From contig CBDEFY010000006.1 of NCBI GenBank assembly GCA_965237595.1, forward strand, positions 1 to 64,000: a DNA stretch of 64,000 nucleotides, given 5' to 3'. Below the pieces are notes generated by a model, which saw nothing but the letters and a program-made list of their open reading frames with translations, made no database searches and was not told the DNA's origin. This document shows, piece after piece, positions 1-7,341 of the stretch; within the stretch, counting starts at the first letter, position 1, and every line of letters begins with the position of its first letter. The position numbers and the translations under genes are program-made. Source of the stretch: UBA9611 sp965237595. GTDB taxonomy: Bacteria; Chloroflexota; Dehalococcoidia; Lucifugimonadales; UBA3495.

Positions 1-203
1 TTGGTGCTGCGGTAAGGGCCGTCTTGGGTCCCGGCGTAGATAACCTCCGGGTTGTCCGGGTGAATCACGATGCCGGGCACCATGGGATCGACGGGCAGTC
101 CGTTGGTCAATTCCTCCCACCGGCCGGAACCGGGAGACAGCCGGTAGATGCCGCTGGTCTCGGCCCCGGCGTAAACGTAGGTGCTATTGGTTTCTGTGGT
201 CAT
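1..203 (-). CDS. Partial BNR/propeller-like protein, N-terminal 67 residues
   Basis: The gene starts with ATG at 203 and runs off the left edge, so only about 67 N-terminal residues are visible. They contain a YVYAGAETSGIYRL segment and a VIYAGTQDGPYRS segment, which look like successive blades of a BNR/Asp-box or YVTN-type beta-propeller. There is no signal peptide. It lies 54 bases downstream of purS on the same strand and could be the last gene of the purine operon or a separate unit. The substrate cannot be judged from this fragment. Confidence 0.6.
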   Translation of the reverse strand, partial: MTTETNSTYVYAGAETSGIYRLSPGSGRWEELTNGLPVDPMVPGIVIHPDNPEVIYAGTQDGPYRST

Positions 204-257
204 TTGATTCCTTCCCAATCAATTTTGACCGCGCGCCCTAACCCGGGCACGGTTTAT

Positions 258-527
258 TCACGATTTCGGACTTGGCGCCGGGACCTCTTCCAGATCGAAC
301 CGGAAGTCCTCGATGACGGGGTTGGCCAGCAGCTTATGGCACATCTCGGTCACGGACCGCTCGGCTTTGGTGCGGTCAGGCTCGTCTACGTTCACCAACA
401 GGTACTTGCCGACCCTGACATCCTCCGCGTTGCCGAAGCCCAAGCGGTGAAGGCTGGACAGCACCGTTAGACCCTGTGGGTCGTTCACCGTGGCCTTGAG
501 GGTAACGTAGATCCTCGCCTGGTACAT
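258..527 (-). CDS. purS: Phosphoribosylformylglycinamidine synthase subunit PurS
   Basis: PurS is the small subunit of the three-part FGAM synthase (PurS, PurQ, PurL), which converts FGAR to FGAM in de novo purine synthesis and channels ammonia between the large subunits. The 89-residue product has the usual PurS length. It shows the family pattern of an N-terminal beta strand (YQARIYVTLKATVNDPQG), a helix ending LHRLGF, a VRVGKYL strand and a C-terminal helix with CHKLLANPVIEDF. It sits in the minus-strand purine cluster after the DUF3105 gene. purQ and purL are not in the window and presumably lie to the left or elsewhere. Confidence 0.93.
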   Translation of the reverse strand: MYQARIYVTLKATVNDPQGLTVLSSLHRLGFGNAEDVRVGKYLLVNVDEPDRTKAERSVTEMCHKLLANPVIEDFRFDLEEVPAPSPKS

Positions 528-565
528 GGGCTAACGAGACTCGATTGAGGTTCTAGGCAAGCTTC

Positions 566-1207
566 TTAGCAAGTGATACCACCCTCTGGTCCCAGATTGC
601 CGGCATAAGTCTCGAAGAATCGGGAGATGCGTTCCCGGTCGACGCCTAAGAAGGTGTCCATCACGCCCCAGGCGGTGAGGGATATCTCTCCCGGGAGTAT
701 TTGATCGTAGGCGCGTGCGACGCCCCACAAGCGGCTCAAGCCGATGCCTTCGAAGGCGTCCCTCAGGGACGACACATCTGACCCGAGCAGCAGATTGTAG
801 CTCACAACGATATTGCCGTGCTCAAGATTGTGCACCACCCGTTCGTCGGGGAGTTGCTCATCATAGAACCCGCACTGCGCAGGGACGGGCCAATGCTCTC
901 CCGAAGTGGCGGGCTGACTGTTGTAAGAGGCCTGGGCTCCTTCAGCGATATGGTTGGCGGCAAGGGCCGGTATTTGGATGCCCACGCCATCAACGTACTC
1001 TGGGGCGTTGCCGCGCTCGGCGCGTCCGCCGCCGCCTCCACCGCTGAAGCTGGCGAAGGCGAAGCTGGCAATCACCAAGACCGCGATGACTACGGATGCG
1101 ACCAGATAGAGCTTATTGGTCTTCTTGCGCCGGATGGTCGTGGTCGGGTTGCCGGACCGGGCCGCTCTGGTGGCGGCTCTGCCGCGGCGGCGTCTTGAAA
1201 CAGGCAA
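566..1207 (-). CDS. DUF3105 domain membrane-anchored protein
   Basis: This 213-residue protein has a basic Arg-rich N-terminus (residues 1-30), one membrane helix (about 33-54), a Gly-rich linker and a C-terminal DUF3105 domain. The domain is recognised from SGEHWP, CGFYDEQLPDERVVHNLEHG and the terminal Cys. The His/Cys/Glu residues in these motifs could bind metal, but the family has no established activity. It is predicted to be anchored with the domain outside the membrane. It lies between purC and purS in the operon, a common kind of unrelated passenger, and nothing in the sequence links it to purines. Start is the GTG/ATG that gives the basic N-terminus just before the helix. Confidence 0.8.
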   Translation of the reverse strand: MPVSRRRRGRAATRAARSGNPTTTIRRKKTNKLYLVASVVIAVLVIASFAFASFSGGGGGGRAERGNAPEYVDGVGIQIPALAANHIAEGAQASYNSQPATSGEHWPVPAQCGFYDEQLPDERVVHNLEHGNIVVSYNLLLGSDVSSLRDAFEGIGLSRLWGVARAYDQILPGEISLTAWGVMDTFLGVDRERISRFFETYAGNLGPEGGITC

Positions 1208-1270
1208 TCTATCGTCCTCCGATATGTGCCGGGGCCCCGTCTACGCCGGGGCGAGTGGGCGCCGTAACTC

Positions 1271-2166
1271 TTAGAGCTGCGTCCCGGTCAATTTGTAATA
1301 CGCCTCTCGGTACCGCTCGGACGTCTTTGCCACCACGTCGTTGGGCAAATCCGGGGCCGGGGGCTCGTGGTCCCAGCCCTGGGCGTCCAGCCAGTCGCGC
1401 ACGAACTGCTTGTCATAGTTGGGTTGGGACTTTCCGGGGGCGTATCCGGCGGCGTCCCAGAACCGGCTGGAATCCGGAGTGAGCAGCTCGTCAATCAGTG
1501 TGAGTTCGCCATCAATGACCCCGAACTCCATCTTGGTGTCGGCCAAGATTATTCCCCGCTCTTTGGCATAGCCAAGGGCCGCCGTGAACACTGCCTTGCT
1601 GGTCTCCTCAAGCTGCCGCGCCATGTCGGCCCCGACCATGTCTAGGACTTCCTGTTTGGACATATTTTCGTCGTGGCCCTCTTCCGCCTTGGTTGTGGGG
1701 GTGAACAGGGGCTCGGGAAACGCCTGGCCTTCAACCAACCCCTGGCCCACATCCATACCGGATACGGTACCCTGACGCTGGTATTCGGACCAAGCCGACC
1801 CTGTGATATATCCCCTTACGATGCATTCGATGTCGATGCGCTCGGCCTGCCTAACCACCATGGCCTGCCGGGCCACCTGGGGCGAGATGCCGAGGCGACA
1901 CTGCTGCCTTCCAGGTACTGGGCAGCCTCGTCGGAATCGGCCAGGCAGATGAAATGGTTGGGCACTATGTCCCTGGTGCGATCGAACCAGAAGGCCGAGA
2001 TCCGGTTTAGCACCAGACCCTTGTCGGTTATGCCCGTTGGCAGCACCACGTCGAAGGCCGAGATGCGGTCGGTGGCGACCATCAGCAGGTGTCCGCCGCC
2101 CAGTCCATAGGTATCCCGCACCTTGCCACGGTGGAGAATGTCTGGCATCTGGGTTTCCAGTAACAT
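1271..2166 (-). pseudogene. purC: SAICAR synthetase PurC, interrupted by one frameshift
   Basis: PurC ligates aspartate to CAIR in purine synthesis. The N-terminal part starts with ATG at 2166, behind a GGAGGGGAG ribosome site, and reads through HRGKVRDTY and ATDRISAFDVVLPTGI to about residue 88. The remainder, with QAMVVRQAERIDIECIVRGYITGSAW, DTKMEFGVIDGELTLIDELLTPDSSRFW and the C-terminus, is in another frame. The frame change falls near 1893-1902, after YLEGSSV. Length and motifs are otherwise complete, and purC is normally single copy and essential for prototrophy inside an intact purine operon. A one-base assembly error is therefore the likeliest explanation; a genuine mutation is the alternative. 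Confidence 0.85.
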
Positions 2167-2212
2167 GGGATTCTCCCCTCCTCACTTGCCCCACACGGGC
2201 CGATATTGTATT

Positions 2213-3556
2213 TTACCGTGCCAGTCGCCGGCCGTTGCGGCTTTTCTTCTTCCGGGAGGCTTTCTTGATCAGCCCCAACCGGTCAAAGGTGCCGTCCACG
2301 TAGCGAGTGTAATACCCATAGTCGAAGAGTTCGTCAAGCTCCGATTGCGAGAGGTGCTCTCCAGCCTGGCGGTCGGCTTTCAGCAAGTCCCTGAAGTCCA
2401 GTCCCTCTTCCCAGCTGCGGTTGGCATTGGTCTGCACGATCTTATAGGCGCCTTCCCGCCCCAGTCCTTTTTCCACCAGGGCCAGGAGGACCCGTTGACT
2501 GAAGACCAGGCCGCGGCTGCTCTCGATGTTCGAGAACATCCGCTCCGGGAACACCCGTAACCCCTCGATGATGCGGCTGAATATGCTCAGGATGTAGTCC
2601 AGCGCCAGGCAGGAGTCGGGCAGGATGATGCGCTCGGCGGAAGAGTGGCTGATGTCCCGCTCGCCCCAGAGGGCCACGTTCTCCAGCGCAGTGTTAGCGT
2701 TGCCCCGGATCACCCGCGCCAGGCCGCAGACACGCTCGGCCAGTTCCGGGTTGCGTTTGTGGGGCATGGAAGACGAGCCGGTCTGGCCCTCGCCGAAGGG
2801 TTCTTCCAGCTCGTGAATCTCGGTGCGTTGCAGCGCCCGGATCTCGGTGGCGAACTTCTCCAGAGAGGCCGCAATCAGGGCCAGGGTGCTCATGAAATGG
2901 GCGTACCGGTCCCGCTGGATCACCTGGTTGGATATCTTGGCGACCTTCAGGCCCAGTTCTCTGCACACCCGCTCTTCCACGGATGGCGGCACCGTGGCGT
3001 GGGTGCCCACTGCGCCCGAAATCATGCCCACCCGGACATTTTCGACGGCGTCGCTCAACCGTCCTTTCTGACGCTGCAGCTCGTCCCACCAGAGGGCCAG
3101 TTTCAGACCCATGGTCATGGGCTCGGCGTGGACTCCGTGGGTGCGGCCCATCATCAGGGTGTCTTTGTATTGGACCGCTTTTTCGCCCAGGGCGGCGATG
3201 CCTTGGTCCAGTTCGGTCTGTAGGAGAGCCCCGGCCTCAATCAACTGAAGGTCCAAGGCCGTGTCCAACATGTCGGAAGAGGTCAGGCCCAGATGGAGCC
3301 AGCGTCCCTCGGGACCCATGGACTCGGTGATGGAGCTTAAGAACGCAGTAACGTCGTGGCGGGTGGTCTCGAAGATCTCCGTCATGCGGGTGTGGTTGTA
3401 CTTGGCCGCGCGCAGTTTGGCCATGTCCTCTTCGGGGATAACGCCCTCGGCGGTCCAGGCCTCGCAGGCGGCCAATTCCACGGCCAGCCACTTGAAATAC
3501 TTGTTTTCGTCGGACCAGACCTGCTTCATGGCGGGCCTGGAATAGCGGTCAATCAC
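2213..3556 (-). CDS. purB: Adenylosuccinate lyase
   Basis: PurB carries out two beta-eliminations of fumarate, from SAICAR to AICAR and from adenylosuccinate to AMP. The 447-residue product has the whole fumarase/aspartase fold: TRHDV near residue 65, the GRTHGVHAEP segment near 137 with the catalytic His region, and the superfamily signature TGSSSMPHKRNP at 259-270 with the flexible-loop Ser. The C-terminus is a Lys/Arg-rich tail (KKASRKKKSRNGRR). It follows the HAD gene by 18 bases and precedes purC by 46 bases, so the genes are very probably cotranscribed. Confidence 0.95.
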   Translation of the reverse strand: MIDRYSRPAMKQVWSDENKYFKWLAVELAACEAWTAEGVIPEEDMAKLRAAKYNHTRMTEIFETTRHDVTAFLSSITESMGPEGRWLHLGLTSSDMLDTALDLQLIEAGALLQTELDQGIAALGEKAVQYKDTLMMGRTHGVHAEPMTMGLKLALWWDELQRQKGRLSDAVENVRVGMISGAVGTHATVPPSVEERVCRELGLKVAKISNQVIQRDRYAHFMSTLALIAASLEKFATEIRALQRTEIHELEEPFGEGQTGSSSMPHKRNPELAERVCGLARVIRGNANTALENVALWGERDISHSSAERIILPDSCLALDYILSIFSRIIEGLRVFPERMFSNIESSRGLVFSQRVLLALVEKGLGREGAYKIVQTNANRSWEEGLDFRDLLKADRQAGEHLSQSELDELFDYGYYTRYVDGTFDRLGLIKKASRKKKSRNGRRLAR

Positions 3557-3574
3557 TGCGCCTTCCTCCCGACG

Positions 3575-4279
3575 CTACCCGGCTCCTGGATTGTGGCCAT
3601 TCCTGGAATACTCCCTAACGGCCAACAACATCCCCATGAAATCCTCAAAAGGCCGGTATGGGATGCTCTCTTCGTCGCAGAATTTCGCCAGTGTCCGGTG
3701 GGCAAAGGTCACGTCTGCCTTACGGGCCGCTTCCAGGTCAGATCGCCCGTCGCCCGCGAAGAAGACATAACACCCTTTTTCTTGGAAGGACTCCACCACA
3801 AACCCCTTGGAGTTCCCCTGGCTCTCCTTGCCCGGATAAACGTGGTTGTAGTGATAGGAAATCTTGCCGCCTTCGAACTCGGTATCGACGGCGTAAACCG
3901 GAACCTGGCTGACTCCCTCCCGTTCCAAGACCGCCTCTATATAGAAATCCAGCCCTTGGCTGACCACGGCCATGGGAATGTCGTTGGCCTGACAGAAGCC
4001 CCACAACTCAAGAAAGTAGGGCCGGAGGTTGGCATGCTCCTTCACGTAAGACCGCATGGTGGCGCGGTCGGCCCGGATGTTCCGGAAGGTAATCTCCTGG
4101 TATTCCTTTAGGTTAATCTGGCCGTCGCGGAAGCGCTGCCGCACGTCCTTCCAGCCGGGGTCGCCGAACTGTGTGAGCAGCATCTCCGCCACGTTTTGGG
4201 CCGCGGCTGTATCGTCGAAGTCGGTGAGGATAGCGAGATGCGGTCTACCGCTCGCGGAGTTCGCGCCGGTAGTCTTCAT
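3575..4279 (-). CDS. HAD-superfamily phosphatase, MtnX/PSP-like
   Basis: The product is 234 residues with HAD motifs in order: motif I TDFDDT near residue 19 (Asp nucleophile), motif II VVSQGLDF with its Ser, a Lys-containing stretch near GNSKGF, and motif IV FFAGDGRSDLEAA for metal binding. The layout matches HAD-IB phosphatases such as MtnX or phosphoserine phosphatase. No other methionine-salvage genes are in the window, so the substrate is open. The ATG at 4279 lies inside the end of purE, giving a 35-base overlap, but has a plausible AAGGCAGG ribosome site. Tight coupling to purE suggests cotranslation. Confidence 0.8.
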   Translation of the reverse strand: MKTTGANSASGRPHLAILTDFDDTAAAQNVAEMLLTQFGDPGWKDVRQRFRDGQINLKEYQEITFRNIRADRATMRSYVKEHANLRPYFLELWGFCQANDIPMAVVSQGLDFYIEAVLEREGVSQVPVYAVDTEFEGGKISYHYNHVYPGKESQGNSKGFVVESFQEKGCYVFFAGDGRSDLEAARKADVTFAHRTLAKFCDEESIPYRPFEDFMGMLLAVREYSRNGHNPGAG

Positions 4280-4703
4280 AGGCCTGCCTTATTTTCTCGT
4301 ACTTCAAGCCCAGGATCTGGGCTGCGTAGTATGCGGCATTCCGGGCTCCCCAACTCCCCACCGCCATGCAGGCAACGGGGATACCCGGCGGCATCTGGGC
4401 CGTCGACATCAGGGCGTCGATGCCCTTCAGCTCGCTGGATGCCAATGGAATGCCGATGACCGGCAAGGTGGTCATGGACGCCAGAGCACCGCCCAAGGCT
4501 GCGGAGCCCCCGGCGGCCGCGATAATCACTTCGATGCCCCGGTCTCGGGCCGTCTGGGCGTATTCGTGGACCCTCTCCGGGGTGCGGTGAGCCGACATCA
4601 CCCGCGTTTCGTAGTCGATACCCATCTGTTCCAGGGTCTTGATGGTTTCCTGCACCACCGGCTCATCCGAGGCGCTTCCCATAATAACACCTACCAACGG
4701 CAA
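4245..4703 (-). CDS. purE: N5-carboxyaminoimidazole ribonucleotide mutase PurE
   Basis: PurE interconverts N5-CAIR (class I) or AIR plus CO2 (class II) with CAIR. The 152-residue length and N-terminus (VGVIMGSASDEPVV) are class I-like, and the catalytic MSAHRTPERV with His39 is present. The usual class I GGAAHLPG loop reads GGSAALGG at residues 65-72, so its His and Pro are missing, which partly resembles class II loops. The C-terminal GIPVACMAVGSWGARNAAYYAAQIL matches class I. No purK is visible in the window. The gene overlaps the HAD phosphatase start by 35 bases. Confidence 0.93.
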   Translation of the reverse strand: MPLVGVIMGSASDEPVVQETIKTLEQMGIDYETRVMSAHRTPERVHEYAQTARDRGIEVIIAAAGGSAALGGALASMTTLPVIGIPLASSELKGIDALMSTAQMPPGIPVACMAVGSWGARNAAYYAAQILGLKYEKIRQAYEDYRRELRER

Positions 4704-4808
4704 AACAACCTCCTGCCCACGCTCAGAATCATAGCTCGGGACGGCCCCAACGGGCTGCTATTCTTCGGCTGAATGTCGCCCAAAAAATCTGGCTGAAATA
4801 TCTGAATT

Positions 4809-5282
4809 TTATAGCTCTAGCTCGTCTCGAAATGCCTCAATCAACCCCTGCTCCAAGGCCTCCCGCTCCGGCCTGATCTCAATCTCATTTATCTGCAGGT
4901 AAATCCCGTCGTTGGACAGTCCCAAATCAACGGCAATCTCCATCTCGCCGCCCTCTTCCCAGGACAAGATGCTGGTGATCACGTCGGTGTCTTCATCTCC
5001 ATTGTCCGGCTCGTCGCCGTTCATGCTGATTCCAGGGTCCAAATCAAGGTCCTCGAGTCCGGACTCCCAGCCGACGATGGTTTCAATCCCGCCCTTGCCG
5101 TTCAGCAGGGTGTCATTCATCTCAGCCAACAGTTCATTGATGCCCAGGGTCTGGGCCATTCGAGAGAGGTCGCCGCGCTCCTTTTCCAGTTCGGCCTCTT
5201 CCTCTGCCATCCGGCTCTGCCGCTGGGCACGGACCTCCGTCAGTTCCTGTTTCAAGCCTTCCAATGTGTCACGCCAGGTCAT
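4809..5282 (-). CDS. Uncharacterised acidic protein with N-terminal coiled coil
   Basis: I do not recognise this 157-residue protein. Residues 1-45 are charged and heptad-like (Glu/Arg-rich, LKQELTEVRAQRQSRMAEEEAELEK is shortened here to its theme) and should form a coiled coil. Residues 60-110 are very acidic. The C-terminal half has alternating hydrophobic strands (MEIAVDLGL, IYLQINEIEI) and a final helix. There is no signal peptide or membrane helix. It lies 10 bases downstream of the next unknown gene and 105 bases upstream of purE, within the purine operon, so its expression is probably tied to nucleotide synthesis genes. Confidence 0.6.
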   Translation of the reverse strand: MTWRDTLEGLKQELTEVRAQRQSRMAEEEAELEKERGDLSRMAQTLGINELLAEMNDTLLNGKGGIETIVGWESGLEDLDLDPGISMNGDEPDNGDEDTDVITSILSWEEGGEMEIAVDLGLSNDGIYLQINEIEIRPEREALEQGLIEAFRDELEL

Positions 5283-5292
5283 GGGCCTTCCC

Positions 5293-5853
5293 TCAGGGGG
5301 ATTTCCTCTGGGCTGCCTGATAGGCTAATTCATCAATTTCCCGAAAATCGCGCAGGCCCGAGCGGGCGCGGACCTTGTTCAGAGCCTCCAATATGTCGAG
5401 GTACCGGATGCCGATGGGGCCGCGCTTGATGTTGTTGGGAAGCAGGCCCGCCCGTTGCAGCAAGCGTTCCGCGTTGGCGTTCCAAACAGCGAATAGTCCG
5501 GGGTTGCTCAGGCATAGGAGATAGGACGGGAACTCTTTTCCGGCGCCAGCCAACCGGTAGGCTCCCTCAGGCGCGGCGCACTCGTCAAAGCGGCCTTCCA
5601 GCTTGATAATATCATAGAGCAGAAAGTCGAGACCGTCTCTCACCTCTTCGATTGGGTTCGTCTTGAACCGGGAAGTGTCCCGGCCTCCAGAGGCCCGGTA
5701 CAGTCCCAGGGCCTGCTTCATATCAAGAGTCGCCAGCGCGCCCTCCTGTAGCCACTCGTAAAACTCGCCAGACCGATGCCACTTTTTGCGGCGGTATTCC
5801 TGCAACCGCTGGTCGTCCGTGGCCAGGGTGAAAAGCTTTTCGAGCTTTTGCAT
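5293..5853 (-). CDS. Uncharacterised protein coupled to purD
   Basis: This protein of about 186 residues is not recognised. I chose ATG at 5853 because it lies five bases after the purD stop (TAA-GCTG-ATG); a longer open frame to 5952 would only overlap purD. It begins MQKLEKLFTLATDDQRLQEY, has a central EEVRDGLDFLLYDIIKLEGRFDEC, and a PSYLLCLSNPGLFAVWNANAERLL stretch (shown in part) resembling segments near the end of some nuclease-associated DNA-binding domains. That similarity is weak. The position implies translational coupling with purD. Confidence 0.6.
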   Translation of the reverse strand: MQKLEKLFTLATDDQRLQEYRRKKWHRSGEFYEWLQEGALATLDMKQALGLYRASGGRDTSRFKTNPIEEVRDGLDFLLYDIIKLEGRFDECAAPEGAYRLAGAGKEFPSYLLCLSNPGLFAVWNANAERLLQRAGLLPNNIKRGPIGIRYLDILEALNKVRARSGLRDFREIDELAYQAAQRKSP

Positions 5854-5857
5854 CAGC

Positions 5858-7183
5858 TTAGCCCGCCGCCCTGGCAGCCCCTTGGTTCGCCGCCGAGCCG
5901 ATGTCCCGGCGCCACCTGGCCCCTTGGAAGCTGATGTGTTCCAGCTTGGCATAGGCGCGCTGCCTTGCCTGCTCTAAGGTGTCGCCGCCGCCGACCACGG
6001 TCAGGACACGGCCTCCGGCGGTGAGCGGGGGACCGGCGAGCCCGCCGGCGCCCAACTGGGTGCCGGCTTGGAAGACCATCGTGTCTTCCGGCCCGTCATG
6101 CTCCAGACCGGATATCTCGAACCCGGTCTGGTATTCGCTGGGGTAACCGCCGGATACCATGACGACACCGACGTAGGTCTTGGTGTCCCACCGCACCGGG
6201 ACCCGGTCAAGATTGCCCTGGGCGCAGGCCAGCATCAGTTCCAGCGGGTCCGATGCCAAGAGTGGCATCACCACCTGGGTCTCGGGGTCGCCGAGACGGC
6301 AATTAAACTCCAGCACCTTGGGCCTGGGATTGGAATCGGGACCGGTCAGTATCAGCCCCGCGTACAAGACACCTTTGTACGGAGAGCCACGCTCAGCCAT
6401 GGCCTGGAGCACCGGCTTCATGATGGTCTCCTCAACCTCAGAGGCCAATTGCTGGCACCAAAACTCCGGTTGGGCGAAACTGCCCATGCCCCCGGTGTTT
6501 GGGCCGTGGTTGCCGTCCTCCAGCCGCTTGTAGTCGCAGGCGGCCACCAATAGGGAGAGATGCTCGCCGTCGCAGAAGGCGAAGACGCTCACCTCCGGCC
6601 CACTCAGATATTCTTCCAGGACCACCGTGTCCCCGGCCTCCCCAAAGGCCCGTTCCGACATGCATTCTTTAACCGCCGCGGCACCTTCTTCCGGGTCTTG
6701 GCACAGTAGGACGCCCTTGCCCGCCGCCAGTCCGTCGGCCTTCACCACCACCGGCCCCCGGTGGGCCTTCAGGTGGGAAAGGGCGCTGGACTGGTCCGTA
6801 AATACGTGGAAATTGGGACAGGGGACCCCGGCGTCCCGCATCAGGTTCAGGGCGAAGCTTTTGCTGGCCTCGATCTGGGCGGCGGCCCGGCTGGGGCCGA
6901 ATACAGGTATGCCCAACTCGGTCAGCCGGTCCGACAGTCCCAGCGCCAAAGGCGCCTCCGGGCCGACGACGACCAAGTCCGCGCCGACCTCGCGGGCGGC
7001 GGCTGCCAAGGCATCTACGTCGCTGGACCGGATGTCCAGGTTCTCCGCCAAGGCGGCGGTGCCAGCGTTGCCCCCGGCCACCCATAGGCGCGTCAGGTTA
7101 GGACTCTGGTTGATGCGCCAAGCCAGAGCGTGCTCGCGGGCGCCGGAGCCAACAATCAACACCTTCACGAGTGCGACTCGCAT
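5858..7183 (-). CDS. purD: Phosphoribosylamine-glycine ligase (GARS)
   Basis: PurD joins glycine to phosphoribosylamine using ATP, the second step of purine synthesis. The 441-residue product has the N-terminal Rossmann-like VLIVGSGAREHALAW, the ATP-grasp region VVVKADGLAAGKGV, the DYKRLEDGNHGPNTGGMG signature, and EFNCRLGDPETQ for metal binding. The C-terminal domain is complete. ATG at 7183 gives a short extra MRVAL leader; GTG at 7168 is an alternative start. The upstream 158 bases to guaA contain a dispersed palindromic repeat, so purD may have its own promoter there. Confidence 0.95.
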   Translation of the reverse strand: MRVALVKVLIVGSGAREHALAWRINQSPNLTRLWVAGGNAGTAALAENLDIRSSDVDALAAAAREVGADLVVVGPEAPLALGLSDRLTELGIPVFGPSRAAAQIEASKSFALNLMRDAGVPCPNFHVFTDQSSALSHLKAHRGPVVVKADGLAAGKGVLLCQDPEEGAAAVKECMSERAFGEAGDTVVLEEYLSGPEVSVFAFCDGEHLSLLVAACDYKRLEDGNHGPNTGGMGSFAQPEFWCQQLASEVEETIMKPVLQAMAERGSPYKGVLYAGLILTGPDSNPRPKVLEFNCRLGDPETQVVMPLLASDPLELMLACAQGNLDRVPVRWDTKTYVGVVMVSGGYPSEYQTGFEISGLEHDGPEDTMVFQAGTQLGAGGLAGPPLTAGGRVLTVVGGGDTLEQARQRAYAKLEHISFQGARWRRDIGSAANQGAARAAG

Positions 7184-7249
7184 TTGAGTGAGGAAAAGAT
7201 GTTTAAGCCCATGATTTGTTCCCGGTGATGTGCATGACTAAAGAGAGCT

Positions 7250-7336
7250 TCACCCCCTCTCAAAACTCTCCCCCTTGCGAGGAGGAGAGAACAATAATCC
7301 CTTCCCCCGCGCCGGGGGAATGTTAGGATGGGGGTA
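7250..7336. repeat. Dispersed palindromic intergenic repeat (CCCCATCCTAAC family)
   Basis: The purD-guaA gap holds an imperfect palindrome rich in CCCC/GGGG blocks, with GGGGGAATGTTAGGATGGGG at its right side. The reverse complement of that edge recurs at 47815-47865 next to the alpha/beta-hydrolase gene. Both are intergenic and could fold into long hairpins. This marks a dispersed REP-like family, perhaps also acting in transcription termination or mRNA stability. Confidence 0.6.
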
Positions 7337-7341
7337 GGCCC

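Noticed and set aside
1890..1905. Programmed frameshifting in purC
   Set aside because: There is no slippery heptamer or downstream structure evident at the shift, and purC is not known to use it; assembly error is simpler.
3356..4111. Plus-strand open frame over purB and the HAD gene
   Set aside because: Antisense shadow; both minus-strand genes are well supported.
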